Source: Helianthus annuus (taxonomy: Eukaryota; Streptophyta; Magnoliopsida; Asterales; Asteraceae). Taken from it: a DNA stretch of 64,000 nucleotides. The position numbers and the translations under genes are program-made. Below, in pieces: positions 48,001 to 60,643 of this stretch. The notes under the pieces were generated by a model, which saw only the letters and a list, made by a program, of their open reading frames with translations, made no database searches and was not told the DNA's origin. Location of the stretch: the NCBI RefSeq assembly GCF_002127325.2, contig NC_035433.2, positions 129,650,695-129,714,694 of the forward strand, read 5' to 3'. Position 1 is the stretch's first letter; each line of letters opens with the position of its first letter.

Positions 48001-50445
48001 TTTTCATGATGAAATAATATAACACTCTCGTTTATTATTTGGTGATGGTGCAAAAGGATACCATAAGACCAACCAAAACCTAGAACACATGATGTACTGA
48101 CATAAGATTCTTCCTTTCAGATCTGACCACTACAGGTTATAGAATTGAGAAACATGAACCATCATGTATCTCAATACCATCTTCCCTTTAAAGATCGAGT
48201 CGAGATAAGGAATATAGTAAAAAATAGCATTAAGCAGGTTATGCATGCGCTTAATATACCAGAAGCATTTTGGTTAAATGACGTTAACTTTATGTATCCG
48301 ATCTTTGAAGCAGCCTTCCCGAGACCAGGTGTCTCACAAACCCTTGACTTCACTGGATTTATTGATATGTTTTCCCTTCTGCATAGCACATGATTTTAAT
48401 CTCAATATCCGGTATACATAGATGAAGCTTAAGACAAATTTTAAATATCATCATCGTTATCATACTCAGTATATCCCACCAATAGCAAAGCTAAGGTAGG
48501 GTCTGAGGAGGGTAAGATGTAGACAGCCTTACCTCTACCCCGTAGGAATAGAGAGGCTGCTTCCAGTGAGACCCCCGGCTCGATAGTAGTTTTGTATCAA
48601 GCCTTGGACATAAGGCACATAACACTCAGCAATTGAGACAAACGCCGATTATTGCATGTACCCATTGTCTTTCGGCTATCAACGCCACCACATGATGCAT
48701 GATTAACCATCCCCTCTCTTAACGTTATTTTCACGAAATTAGTAAAATAACGTTAAAATTAGAGCACTTTCACTTTTGCCCCCGAGCGCCCACACATATA
48801 TACATTATATGAGCATACCACAAGCGGGGCGTAAGACAAATTTTAAATAGAAGAAAACAAACTTACGTTAACGACAGTTGCTTGATATCTGACCCACTTC
48901 GTATTTTTAGTTGTACTTCACTTCCTTCAGGTCCCCTACAAGTAAGTCAAATGTATAGTTAACTTCAAATTCAGAGTACTACCTAGCGGCTAGCTTAGGA
49001 TAAGTTATATAGTCAATGATAACTTACTGCAAGCGTTCGGCTGCATCATAAATGTCCATTGTTTCTGTACTGGTATCATCAATGGCCAGAATTAGATCAC
49101 CTGGAGAAATGACAGCCCTACTAGCGGGCCCACCTGGAGAAGCTGAAATAACCATGATTCCAGAAACAGCTCCATCATTTCCAGTCGGGTAGCCAATTGA
49201 TAACCCTACTCCGGTAAGAGCACCTTGTGTTCCTGACTGCCTTCAAAGGAACATATTTGCATATTTAAAAAAAAAAACCGACAAAACTCATTATATAAAA
49301 GTAAAAGTAAATACAGGCAGCGTAAATGTAAAGTCAGATTCGATCTTCATACCCTTAAACTTTTGAACTTATCAGGCTCCAAAAAACGGGTGAAGGGGTC
49401 ATCCAATGTGGCAAGCATCTTCTTTATTGCTGCATCTGGAAGCAAAAAAAAAACGCATTGAATGTCTTACATATATTAAGGCATATAAAGCTAGTAACGT
49501 ATTATCATCACAAAAACTGACAACGCCGTAATAACCATAAATCATACAGGTTTGTTCACGGTTGTTCATTGGTTCATTGCGCAGCGCATTTTCTCTGTAC
49601 CTAAACCAGCTTTGACCATTAAAGCTTTTGTCAACATATGCACGGTCAATCGTCCTCCACGCCTCCAGGAACAAAAGGTTCTCCTCAGTGAGTGCCCCTG
49701 TATATAAACCGCAGGTGACACATCTCAAAACAAAGTTGAAACATTATACAAACCGCAAACTTAAAAACAGAACTTACAGGAAGGAGATTTGCTAACAGGA
49801 ACAGCAATTGCCATACACAGCATCATTCCCAACGCAACTCGAACAAAGAAATCCGGAAACACATCCTTAAACTTCTCAGAACTCTTCACTAGTTTCTTAA
49901 AGCTCACAGTATGTTTCCTTAACTTCGTTAACAGCCGCCCATTCCCCCTAAAAAGCACAACATGATGAAATGCAAATCTCTTGTTCAACCTTTTCACCAA
50001 CCAAAACAAACTCCTGTCTTCACCAATCTCCTTATGGTTAAAAGCCGCTAATCTATCGCTAGCGCTTACGCTTACACATGTTAATCCATTGCTCAACCTA
50101 GGGTTTACAGAGCTAACAATCACAGAATTCAATCTCACAACCTGCAGTCACAGTTTCAGCTACTATTTTCAATTTTCAACTAATGTGTATCGATTTATAC
50201 GAAACGGTAGACGATATAACATAAATGATAATGCATAAATGATGGATTGGTGGATACAGGAAGTAAGAATGTAATTTAGGTGAAGATCGTATGTGATATA
50301 TGGCGGTGAATTGAAGGTGGATTGGAATGAAAGTGAATGTTAATGATGAATTGAGGGTGAGATGTACCTTAGGGTTTGGAGCGAAGCAGAGATTGTTGCG
50401 GGGGGAGATGAAGAAAGAGGAGGATGAGCTGCTGATCACTTCCAT
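45100..50445 (-). CDS. CTPA: Carboxyl-terminal processing protease CtpA (13 exons, 538 aa)
   Basis: Minus-strand exons: 50445-50368, 50141-49778, 49697-49548, 49435-49353, 49236-49028, 48935-48867, 48378-48260, 47967-47892, 47777-47736, 46820-46712, 45849-45752, 45398-45305 and 45225-45100; all GT-AG and in phase. The protein cleaves the D1 C-terminal extension in the thylakoid lumen so that the photosystem II manganese cluster can assemble. It has a Ser-rich transit start, a hydrophobic lumen-targeting segment (about 125-142), then [19 protein letters not shown], a PDZ domain (about 225-320) and an S41 catalytic core with the Ser-Lys dyad S440 (TASASE) and K465 (TFGKG), 25 apart as in known family members. 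Length fits plant CtpA (about 500-540). The stop after LNRVGLFSR is chosen over a further weak donor. Confidence 0.93.
45420..45690. mobile_element. Harbinger-type MITE in CTPA intron 11
   Basis: 271 bases flanked by TAA (45417-45419 and 45691-45693). The ends are TGGGCTGTTTGT and the inverse GGGGCTGTTTGG. The body repeats GGTTCAGACCTCTTACTGA and TCTGAATGGTTAAG motifs in both directions. Confidence 0.78.
45902..46591. mobile_element. hAT-type MITE in CTPA intron 10
   Basis: 690 bases. The left end is TAGGCCTGCAAACG; the inverse of the right end is GAGGCTTGTAAATG. The flanks CATTTGAA (45894-45901) and AATTTGAA (46592-46599) match at seven of eight bases, fitting an old hAT duplication. The interior is dense in ATGAACGAACATGAAC-type motifs in both orientations. 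Confidence 0.72.
46876..47632. mobile_element. Inverted-repeat element in CTPA intron 9
   Basis: The left end reads CGTACGAAACGTACGAAG then GTCAAAAAAGTGGTGGTGG; the right end is the inverse (CCACCGCCACTTTTTGAC ... CAGTTCGTACG). Arms are about 75 bases. Between them lie many copies of CAAAATTACCCTAC/GTAGGGTAATTTTG in both orientations and a C-rich tract. The target duplication is unclear. Confidence 0.62.
47068..47255. repeat. C-rich tandem tract (CCCCAAAAACCTAAAAAAACCT)
   Basis: Four to five units, each an ACCTAAAAAAACCTAA block and a run of 8-13 C with interrupting A, inside the intron 9 element. The single-strand G-rich complement could in principle form quadruplexes. Confidence 0.85.
48455..48610 (-). 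mobile_element. SINE fragment in CTPA intron 6
   Basis: Read on the minus strand, CGAGCCGGGGGTCTCACTGG, CAGCCTCTCTATTCCTACGG, GTAAGGCTGTCTACATCTTA and CCCTCCTCAGACCCTACC follow in the order seen in widespread plant SINE 3' bodies. The tail runs into GAT/ATG-rich simple sequence. The polymerase III boxes were not located, so it may be 5'-truncated. Confidence 0.6.
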
Positions 50446-50897
50446 TTGACTCCCACCAAAGTGGATGGGGTTTCGAATTTTGCCACTTTTCTTATATATA
50501 TGCTTTTTATATATTTCGAAAAGGATATTATCTTGAAAATGATAATTTAAAAAGTTTGATAAGAGTAATAAGATATCAATAAAGAAAGAGAATATCTATA
50601 ATAAAACTTTTTTTTAATTTAAATATATGATCATGTATGGTACTCAAAGTCTCAAACGCCCCAGGTGAGATGGCAGCCTCGAGGTATGAATCGGGCGTTA
50701 AACATCGCTCAAGCGGTTGTGAAATGGCTTGTTATAAGAGGAGTGACGTGCGTTTTTATTAGAGAAGACTGTGTCATTTCTTACCCTACAAATGCTTGTT
50801 AAATTGATTGCATATATCAACTTTTAGATTGTGGTGTAACGCTAACATGTCAGGATCGAGAAGGCGTAAATAGGCGGTAAGTTACACCACTGACTAT
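50446..50897. promoter_or_regulatory. CTPA upstream region
   Basis: About 450 bases between the CTPA start codon and a retrotransposon LTR. The proximal promoter must lie here. It is AT-rich; no core element is assigned with confidence. Confidence 0.45.
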
Positions 50898-51589
50898 TGT
50901 AACACCCCAAAACTCGAATTACTAAATTCGTTAGTAGGTTACCTTGGGTAATTAGATGAAGTACAATAACTAAGTTATTAAACTTAGTTAAATGTCTAAT
51001 AAATAAGTAAAGGAATGAAGTTTGTGGCAACTATGATGATGTGTTAGAGTTGAGGGACCTAGATTGCCAAAATGTAAACTGAAATTTATTAAAAAAAAGA
51101 AAAATAAAACCACAACACACACTGTGCGTGTGTGTGGTCGATCGCACAAGGCAGAGGGAAAGGGGTAAACCCTAATTCTCAAGAAATCTCCAAATTGAAA
51201 AGGGAATTGAAGGTTTTTTTAGGATGCATGTATCAAGATTATCGATCTCCTAAGTGTTCTTCACTATCAAATAAGTTAAATTATGTGTTTTAATGATAGT
51301 TGATGAAGTGGGTTTTAGTCAATCCGTGAAATCTTATGAAATTGAACATGTATATATGTTAGATTCACCATATAGAAGGTGTCTTGTGCTTGAATTTGAA
51401 TGTATTGAAGATTTGAGGAGAAACCCACTTGTTCAAGTAGCATGGTAATCTTGTAGTTGCATATAAGTTAAGAATTTCCTTAATCCGTGTGTTGGATTTC
51501 AAGTTCACATGATAGAATGTTAATTTACAATCATGTAGGAAGAAACGTGACGCAAAACGGATGAAAAATGAGAGAGTTATGTCCGTTTC

Positions 51590-54500
51590 TGTAACACCCC
51601 GAAAACAGTTTGGTATTTAAACCACGTTAGTACTAAAAGACGGGTAAATTACTGTTAGGGGTAAAAGTAACCCGGTGAATATTAGGATTTTTAAATAAAC
51701 AAGCCTAATATTAAATAAAAGTCAAACGAAAGCTTTTAAGAAAAAATAAAGTTTATAGAAGCCCGAGTAAATGGGACCTAAAATAAACTTAGTCAAGAAT
51801 TCCCCGAACCCACTAATTTAACTAGGGATGTTTAACCTAGTTAATGAGTGGAAAATTTATTAGAAATTAAGTGGGTTGTGGCCTACTTAATAAACTAACC
51901 AAACGAGAGGGGCCAAAGAAGATAAACTTGAAAGTTATTTAATAAAAAGAATGAAACAAAACACACACACATCGTGTGTGTTCTGGGATCGACATCAGGA
52001 AGCTCCCAGGAGCTTCAAACCCTAATTCTCACATAATCATCAAATTGAAGGGCCAAATGACTTGCAAATTCACAATTTAACGTGAATTAATGATCACCCA
52101 AGCTAGGGGATCATAAGGTATGTAAAATTTTGATGATTCTTGAAGTTGTGAAATTTTATAAATCTCATAATCTGCGAATTTGGGATGAATTATAGAAGCT
52201 ATGGCTGAATTATGATGTATAATTACTTAGGAACCAAACCCTAAGTGAAAATTATACATATGATGCTATAATTTGAATGTTTTGATGATATATACCACAC
52301 TAGGATAAGTGGGTATTAATCATATGATGAATTTGATGATATAATTGTGATTAGAATCATCATATCTGATAGTAATCAGGAAATACTTAAACAAAATTGT
52401 GTGTTTGAGTATGTAATCATACTTACTAGGATGAGAGTTTAGTATGATATGATAAGAATTGATGATATGTTCATGTTAATGATGTTTAATATCATCAAGT
52501 ATTAATTCGGTAACTTATAGTTACAAGAACTTGGTGAAATAAGTGATTAAAACGGTAACATATGAATGATGCTTACCGGGTAATTCGCTAAGTAATTAAA
52601 CGAGTAGTAAGCTACTTAGTGAAATTAATTATGTCAATAGGCAGTTGACTTTACAAAGTCAAACTGACCAATGATATGATCGAATGATAATTCGACATAA
52701 AGATTGTAGGATGGAATAGTCGTGAATGATTATGACTAATCTAACCATTTTACAAATTACAATGATAGTTTGGCGCTTAACAAGCCAGGTGGAAGCTTGG
52801 GAATGAAGCGGGTCAAACGAATCCGGAATAAAGGAAAAACATAAGCTGGATGCTAGGTAAGTACAGCTTACACTCTTTGTATGAAATACCTATTGGTTTA
52901 TAGGTTACTAATAATATAAAGTCTAGTTTGAGTTATGATGTTCCGACACGACATGTGCGGTTCGGAACAAGAGACAATGAAAATAAACCATGTTTAATGG
53001 TTAAAATAAGCTAATACGATTATTTAGTCACGAGATGATTAAAAGATAACGAGTTTTGAATGATTACCTTATAAGGTAAACCAATACAAATAATAAGGGT
53101 AAAACGGTAATTCGGTCACTCGATGACTAGAACCGTTAGTTTTGAAATACACTTTATGGCGTAAGTCATAAGGGGTCAAAAGAGTTAAGAAAGTTGTTTA
53201 TAAGTAAATTGACAGTATGATGTAAACCGGTGCGAGTCATGTAGACGAGATGACAATAAATCCATCTCGCAAGATAAACGGTCATTTAGACCAAACGGGT
53301 CAAAAGGTGAAAATATCACCCTTGGACAATATCGACTAATGGTTTGTCGAGTTGTATGAATGTAGGAATAAATATCGATTGGATATTTACATCGTTATTA
53401 CTTAGCGACTATTAAGTCAAGGTCTCGAAACGGGTCAATATATCGATCCGAGCCAGGTATGTATAAGAGGTCAGCTCATCAAGTAGAACTTAAGGTTCTA
53501 TGAGAGCTAGATGAGTTAAAAATGGACATTTGGTTACCTTAATAGGTAAACCGAATGATCTAAATGATGATCATGGTATTTGGAAGCATAATGACTTTTC
53601 AAACAAGATCATAGTGTTAAAAGAGGGATTTTGGGTCAAACATACTTGTAAGAGTCTTTATCGTAAATGAAAGGCTAAAATGGACCAAAACGCCCTTATA
53701 AGTTAAACTGAGCGAACGGCCCTTAAAGGTCATTTGGAAATGAGTTTTATGATAAAACAAATACTTCGAATAAGTACCCAAAAGTGAAAGATGTAAATTT
53801 ATGGTCAAATGACCCTATATGAGTCTTTGCCGTAAAATGATAATCCAAGGGGTAAAACTCGGAATATATAGATCTCCACATTAAATCCACCACACATATA
53901 GTTGTGGTGGAAGATTAATTGATAAATAATATGGACATAAAATGCTAGAGGCGAATGGGTATGAATTATGCGGAAAAGTGCTTAAATACCCTTAACGGGT
54001 CAAAAGAAACATATGAGCGTAAACGGGGTTAAAAGACATAAGAAACCCGTGATTTGAACCTAATATGATAGGAAATATTTAAATTATGAATTTCAGGAGG
54101 TTAGGGATCAAACAAACATGTTTTGTTTGATAACCACATGAACGGGTCGAATAATTTGGAAAACTCCTACTGTACAGCGAACACTCCTACTGTACAGTGA
54201 AAACTCCTACTATTCAGTGAAGACCCCTACTATTCAGTGAAAACTCCTATTATTCAGTGAACACTACTACAATTTAATGAACACTCCTACTGATGGGTGA
54301 ACATTCTTTAGAAAGGGGTTAAACTAGAGCCCTCGCGGCCCGCGGAGGCTAGCCCTTCGTTTGTCGCGCCCCGCGACCGAGACACAGAGCTGGAAAAAAT
54401 GTTGTTCTTTTACGTGTTTTTGCGTTAGGACTTGTTTATACACGTTATAAACTCCCTAAAACTAACTCGTTTCATATTTTATGAAATGTAGGTATAAATT

Positions 54501-54735
54501 AACGTACCGGAGGACGATCAAGCTCGATAAAGAACCGAACACGATCAAGATTCAAGCTTCCGCGAAAAGCTTCGTCGTTACTTTTAACCGGAGAATTTAT
54601 ACATGTTAGGTTAAAATGTTTTAAGGTTTAAAATGTTTTAACAAACTCATAATTTCAATTGTTTTTGAAATCGTTATTACATAATTATAATCTGAATTTA
54701 TGTGATATATTATAAAATGGACTAAGGGTCTTACA
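51590..54735 (+). repeat. 5' LTR of the LARD-like element (3146 bases)
   Basis: Starts TGTAACACCCCGAAAACAG and ends GACTAAGGGTCTTACA. Apart from the swapped block and a 17-base indel near 54615 it is almost identical to the 3' LTR. No gene. Confidence 0.92.
54160..54302 (+). repeat. 20-base tandem repeat in the 5' LTR only
   Basis: Seven units close to ACTCCTACTGTACAGTGAAA. They belong to a 215-base block (54160-54374) that the 3' LTR lacks. Confidence 0.9.
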
Positions 54736-57311
54736 AGTTGGTAATCAGAGCTCCAGGTTAAGGAGTAAAGTGTTCGGTTCGAGACTTGGTCGCAAAAATC
54801 CGGTAAGTTATTCAATACATTAACGGTCTACCATGTAAAGTGTTAAAAACAACACATATGGGTTATTGTGTAAAACAGGTTACCCCAAAGAAAGCGATAA
54901 AAGACCGATATAGTTATATGAATTATGTGTGTTAACACGTGTCGTAGAAAGCCTTGTATTATAATACGGGTGCATATAAAGATCAAAGTTACTAATATTT
55001 GTAAATGTTTTAAGTTGAAGGAGCCTCGCATTGGAAGATGACGAGAGTTTAAAGAATTGTCGATACAATAAAGAAATGGTTTGAAGTATGACAAGTAAGT
55101 CATACACGTTAAAGACTGGAATCGAGAAACGATCTCGAATAAGAGATCGAACAACAAGGAAAGTTTATCAAGGCAAGTATCTACAAGGTACACGTCTTAA
55201 ACTCATAGTATAAACAGAAATATGCAACAAACACATAGTGAATGGACAGTTGCATATAGAATATAAAACTTGGAAAATCTGGATAGGTTACCTATCCAGG
55301 ATGACGTTTCCAAGAGAAATTCAGTAGATAAGTATTATTCACAGTTGTGAATAATGAGACAATGACTGAATTTAGTTTAAATATAAACTTGGATGAAAGT
55401 AATCATCCAAGTAAGTATTCTCAATAAAGATTCAAATTGAGAAAAGTAATGATCACATCGACGAATGTAATTGTATATATGGTTATAAAAAAAATAGGAA
55501 CATTGTAAATGTTCAAGGATAAAACTGGTAATTGTTAAATGGCAATTAAATAAAGTTTTACCAAATAAAATAAATCGAGGGATTACTTACATGGGACGTG
55601 ATGTGGTAATTATAATAAGGTCATGCGTACCATGTGTTGATCGCTTACTCTGCCAAGTAAGTAATGAACACATGATATCATAAGCTTCTTATAATGAGCA
55701 CAGTTATGTCTGATGTGGTAAGGTTGAGAAAAATAAAAAAAAAAGTTAAAAGAACCTTGGGGTCAAGAAATCTTATGGGCATACTCGTATAAATTGTTTC
55801 CAAGGGAATCATAAAAATGATGTAGGGCGCGCATAGAAATAAATGACCCAAGGGAATACGTGAAATAAGTCATTTTGGACGAAAGAGTCATGGTTGGCCA
55901 AAAGGGCATGTAAAACCAAATTATAAATGACCCGCGAGGTCATAGAAATGAAGGTATTGCCCATACAAAAAAAAGAAGATGATCAAAGTCACTGACTTGG
56001 TCGTAGTAAAGAAAGGATGATGATGGAAATCATCATTCAGAAATTAAAAGACCATCAATCATGGTCACATAAAGAACAAAGGTTTGGTTAAATAAAGGGA
56101 TGGATTTCGCTAAGACAACAAAACAAGTCAAAACGAAGTCTTAATGCATACCTAAAGGGTTGCATTAAATACAATATAATGTCGGGATGGCATATGTAAG
56201 CACAAGCCGGATAACGGTAAGTATAAGACAAACCGACGTATAAATGACGTGAGAAGTCATAGAGTCGGGAGAATGATCCGAAATAAAATGATTGTAGTCA
56301 CGAATTACAAACAAGGTTAACGGATCTTAAACTTAAAATCAAATGATTTTCAAACATAAACAAGGTGCTTTGACACCAAACATGCATTTTAAGAATGACG
56401 GAAGTTAAAAAGAAAACGCTAAACTAAAACTTCAGTTTTAGTAAGAAATTACGTTTTTACAAATATGAATTCTGATAGGAATTTAAATAGTAAATATTAA
56501 ATATACAGGTCTTGACACTGATAAGTGCAAATATTTTCGATAAAGAAAGGTTGAAATAAACCTAAACATGACGTGACGCAAAGACGGTCAAGAAAAGTAA
56601 TGTGACGTAGAATCACATTGAAACCCGAGTGATGGGTATAAAGTAACTGGACTAATAAGTCTAGTTAGTAAGACCGGTTAAGGTTGAAATTTAAATTAAG
56701 AAATTGTTAATACGCTAAATATTATAAAAAAATAGCGTGGAATAATCAAAACCAATAGATTTATATGATCAAGTGACCAAATTGGCGACTTGGTCAAGCA
56801 AACAACCTAAGTGAAGGGTTGGGAAAGCACGACTGAAAGATCAAGCTATAAGTATACGTACGTTAATATCATTTATTGAAATATCTTAAATAATTAAGAT
56901 GAAAATCAAGAAATTCGGTTTGCTCGTGAGCGGTGGATTCCGTATAACTGACCCGAATGAATAAATTCGAAAACAAAAGAGTTTGTTTGTTTGTTTAAAG
57001 GGAAAGATTTCACTAAAGACTTTTAAATGGGTCAAAATAATGGATTCATAAAGAATTCGATAGTATGAAAGCGATGGATTTCGCTAAGTTAATCAAACTA
57101 GTGGAAATAACGAGATTACGTTATTTCGAGTTGCATTAGTTCGTATGAGATACATAGATGAATAGTAAACATACTGTTCTGGTAATACTAACAATTGGTT
57201 AAAGTATGAGTAATGCTTAAAAGATTACTCAAGTCAAATGCATTGAGTTTAAAATCAATGAGCTATGCACAAAAGGTTTCAAGGACGAAACCTCTTTAAG
57301 GGGGATAGACC
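54736..57311 (+). other. Internal region of the LARD-like element
   Basis: Begins with a primer site that has one extra base (TTGGTAATCAGAGC, from 54738) and ends with a purine tract (TCTTTAAGGGGGATAGA, about 57294-57310). Between them there is no recognisable protein; the longest frames lie on the opposite strand. Short motifs around AAATGAC...GTCATAGAAATGA recur near 55840-56270. Confidence 0.75.
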
Positions 57312-60300
57312 TGTAACACCCCGAAAACGGGTTTGGTAATTAAACCACGTTAGTACTAAAAGACGGGTAAATTACTGTTAGGGGTAAAAGTAACCCGGTG
57401 AATATTAGGATTTTTAAATAAACAAGCCTAATATTAAATAAAAGTCAAACGAAAGCTTTTAAGAAAAAATAAAGTTTATAGAAGCCCGAGTAAACGGGAC
57501 TTAAAATAAACTTAGTCAAGAATTCCCCAAACCAACTAATTTAACTAGGGATGTTTAACCTAGTTAATGAGTGGAAAAATTATTAGAAATTAAGTGGGTT
57601 GTGGCCTACTTAATAAACTAACCAAACGAGAGGGACCAAAGAAGATAAACTTGAAAGTTATTTAATAAAAAGAATGAAACAAAACACACACACATCGTGT
57701 GTGTTCTGGGATCGACATCAGGAAGCTCCCAGGAACTTCAAACCCTAATTCTCACATAATCATCAAATTGAAGGGCCAAATGACTTGCAAATTCACAATT
57801 GAACATGAATTAATGATCACCCAAGCTAGGGGATCATAAGGTATGTAAAATTTTGATGATTCTTGAAGTTGTGAAATTTTATAAATCTCATAATCTGCGA
57901 ATTTGGGATGAATTATAGAAGCTATGGCTAAATTATGATGTATAATTACTTAGGAATCAAACCCTAAGTGAAAATTATACATATGATGCTATAATTTGAA
58001 TGTTTTGATGATATATACCACACTAGGATAAGTGGGTATTAATCATATGATGAATTTGATGATATAATGGTGATTAGAATCATCATATCTGATAGTAATC
58101 AGGAAATACTTGAACAAAATTGTGTGTTTGAGTATGTAATCATACTTACTAGGATGAGAGTTTAGTATGATATGATAAGAATTGATGATATGTTCATGTT
58201 AATGATGTTTAATATCATCAAGTATTAATTCGGTAACTTATAGTTACAAGAACTTGGTGAAATAAGTGATTAAAACGGTAACATATGAATGATGCTTACC
58301 GGGTAATTGGCTAAGTAATTAAACGAGTAGTAAGCTACTTAATGAAATTAATTATGTCAATAGGCAGTTGACTTTACAAAGTCAAACTGACCAATGATAT
58401 GATCGAATGATAATCCTACATAAAGATTGTAGGATGGAATAGTCGTGAATGATTATGACTAATCTAACCATTTTACAAATTACAATGATAGTTTGGCGCT
58501 TAACAAGCTAGGTGGAAGCTTGGGAATGAAGCGGGTCAAACGAATCCGGAATAAAGGAAAAGCATAAGTTGGATGCTAGGTAAGTACAGCTTACACTCTT
58601 TGTATGAAATACCTATTGGTTTATAGGTTACTAATAATATAAAGTCTAGTTTGAGTTATGATGTCCGACACGACATGTGCGGTTCGGAACAAGAGACAAT
58701 GAAAATAAACCATGTTTAATGGTTAAAATAAGCTAATACGATTATTTAGTCACGAGATGATTAAAAGATAACGAGTTTTGAATGATTACCTTATAAGGTA
58801 AACCAATACAAATAATAAGGGTAAAACGGTAATTCGGTCACTCGATGACTAGAACCGTTAGTTTTGAAATACACTTTATGGCGTAAGTCATAAGGGGTCA
58901 AAAGAGTTAAGAAAGTTGTTTATAAGTAAATTGACAGTATGATGTAAACCGGTGCGAGTCATGTAGACGAGATGACAATAAATCCATCTCGCAAGATAAA
59001 CGGTCATTTAGACCAAACGGGTCAAAAGGTGAAAATATCACCCTTGGACAATATCGACTAATGGTTTGTCGAGTTGTATGAATGTAGGAATAAATATCGA
59101 TTGGATATTTACATCGTTATTACTTAGAGACTATTAAGTCAAGGTCTCGAAACGGGTCAATATATCGATCCGAGCCAGGTATGTATAAGAGGTCAGCTCA
59201 TCAAGTAGAACTTAAGGTTCTATGAGAGGTAGATGAGTTAAAAATGGACATTTGGTTACCTTAATAGGTAAACCGAATTATCTAAATGATGATCATGGTA
59301 TTTTGGAAGCATAATGACTTTTCAAACAAGATCATAGTGTTAAAAGAGGGATTTTGGGTCAAACATACTTGTAAGAGTCTTTATCGTAAATGAAAGGCTA
59401 AAATGGACTAAAACGCCCTTATAAGTTAAACTGAGCGAACGGCCCTTAAAGTTCATTTGGAAATGAGTTTTATGATAAAACAAATACTTCGAATAAGTAC
59501 CCAAAAGCGAAAGATGTAAATTTATGGTCAAATTACCCTATATGAGTCTTTGCCGTAAAATGATAATCCAAGGGGTAAAACTCGGAATATATAGATCTCC
59601 ACATTAAATCCACCACACATATAGTTGTGGTGGAAGATTAATTGATAAATAATGTGGACATAAAATGCTAGAGACGAATGGGTATGAATTATGCGGAAAA
59701 GTGCTTAAATACCCTTAACGGGTCAAAAGAAACATATGAGCGTAAACGGGGTTAAAAGACATAAGAAACCCGTGATTTGAACCTAATATGATAGGAAATA
59801 TTTAAATTATGAATTTCAAGAGGTTAGGGATCAAACAAACATGTTTTGTTTGATAAACACATGAACGGGTCGAATAATTTGGCTTGGTTCGGGGAGTACA
59901 AGCCCGGGAAAGCGAACGTTGTGGCTGATGCACTAAGTCGCAAAGCCGAGCTTGCTGCCATTACACGCCCAACATTCGATATCCAAGACCAAATCAAGGA
60001 AGGCCTCAATCAAGATCCATTTGCCAAACATCTTGTCGCCTTAGCCCGAGACGGAAAGACGACACGGTTTTGGTTAAAAGGGGATCTTTTATTCACCAAA
60101 GGAGACCGGCTCTATGTACCAAGATGGGGCAATCTCAGGCGATCCGTAATGAAAGAATGCCATGATTCTAAGTGGGCTGGTCATCCAGGCATCAAACGAA
60201 CATTACACTGATCGGAGGCACGTTTTATTGGCCACGTATGGCAGACGATGTTGAAGCATACGTGCATACTTGCTTAGTTTGCCAGCAAGACAAACATATG

Positions 60301-60643
60301 ACCGAGACACAGAGCTGGAAAAAATGTTGTTCTTTTATGTGTTTTTGCGTTAGGACTTGTTTATACACGTTATAAACTCCCTAAAACTAACTCGTTTCAT
60401 ATTTTATGAAATGTAGGTATAAATTAACGTACCGGAGGACGATCAAGCTCGATAAAGAACCGAACACGATCAAGATTCAAGCTTCCGCGAAAAGCTTCGT
60501 CGTTACTTTTAACCGGCGAATTTATACATGTTAGGTTAAAATGTTTTAACAAACTCATAATTTCAATTGTTTTTAAAATCGTTATTACATAATTATAATC
60601 TGAATTTATGTGATATATTATAAAATGGACTAAGGGTCTTACA
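57312..60643 (+). repeat. 3' LTR of the LARD-like element (3332 bases)
   Basis: Starts TGTAACACCCCGAAAACGGG and ends GGGTCTTACA. It matches the 5' LTR throughout except for the pol fragment at 59883-60299 and small indels. Confidence 0.92.
59883..60299 (+). pseudogene. Ty3/gypsy pol fragment (RNase H end to integrase zinc region)
   Basis: A 417-base stretch reads WFGEYKPGKANVVADALSRK (RNase H C terminus), a linker, then ECHDSKWAGHPGIKRT and, after a frameshift near 60200, FYWPRMADDVEAYVHTCLVC, the H2C2 zinc region of a gypsy integrase. It is in the sense orientation and replaces a 215-base block present in the other LTR. It has no start and no function of its own. Confidence 0.92.

Larger units (their letters stand above)
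51590..60643 (+). mobile_element. Non-coding LTR retrotransposon derivative (LARD-like), nested
   Basis: 9.05 kb, flanked by a perfect 5-base duplication GTTTC (51585-51589 and 60644-60648). It has two LTRs over 3.1 kb and a 2.6 kb interior without gag or pol, which is the layout of large retrotransposon derivatives mobilised by a relative's proteins. A gypsy pol fragment sits in the 3' LTR only. Confidence 0.9.

Noticed and set aside
54843..55193. 116-codon minus-strand frame in the LARD interior
   Set aside because: It is antisense to the element, has no domain, and the interior otherwise lacks coding capacity.
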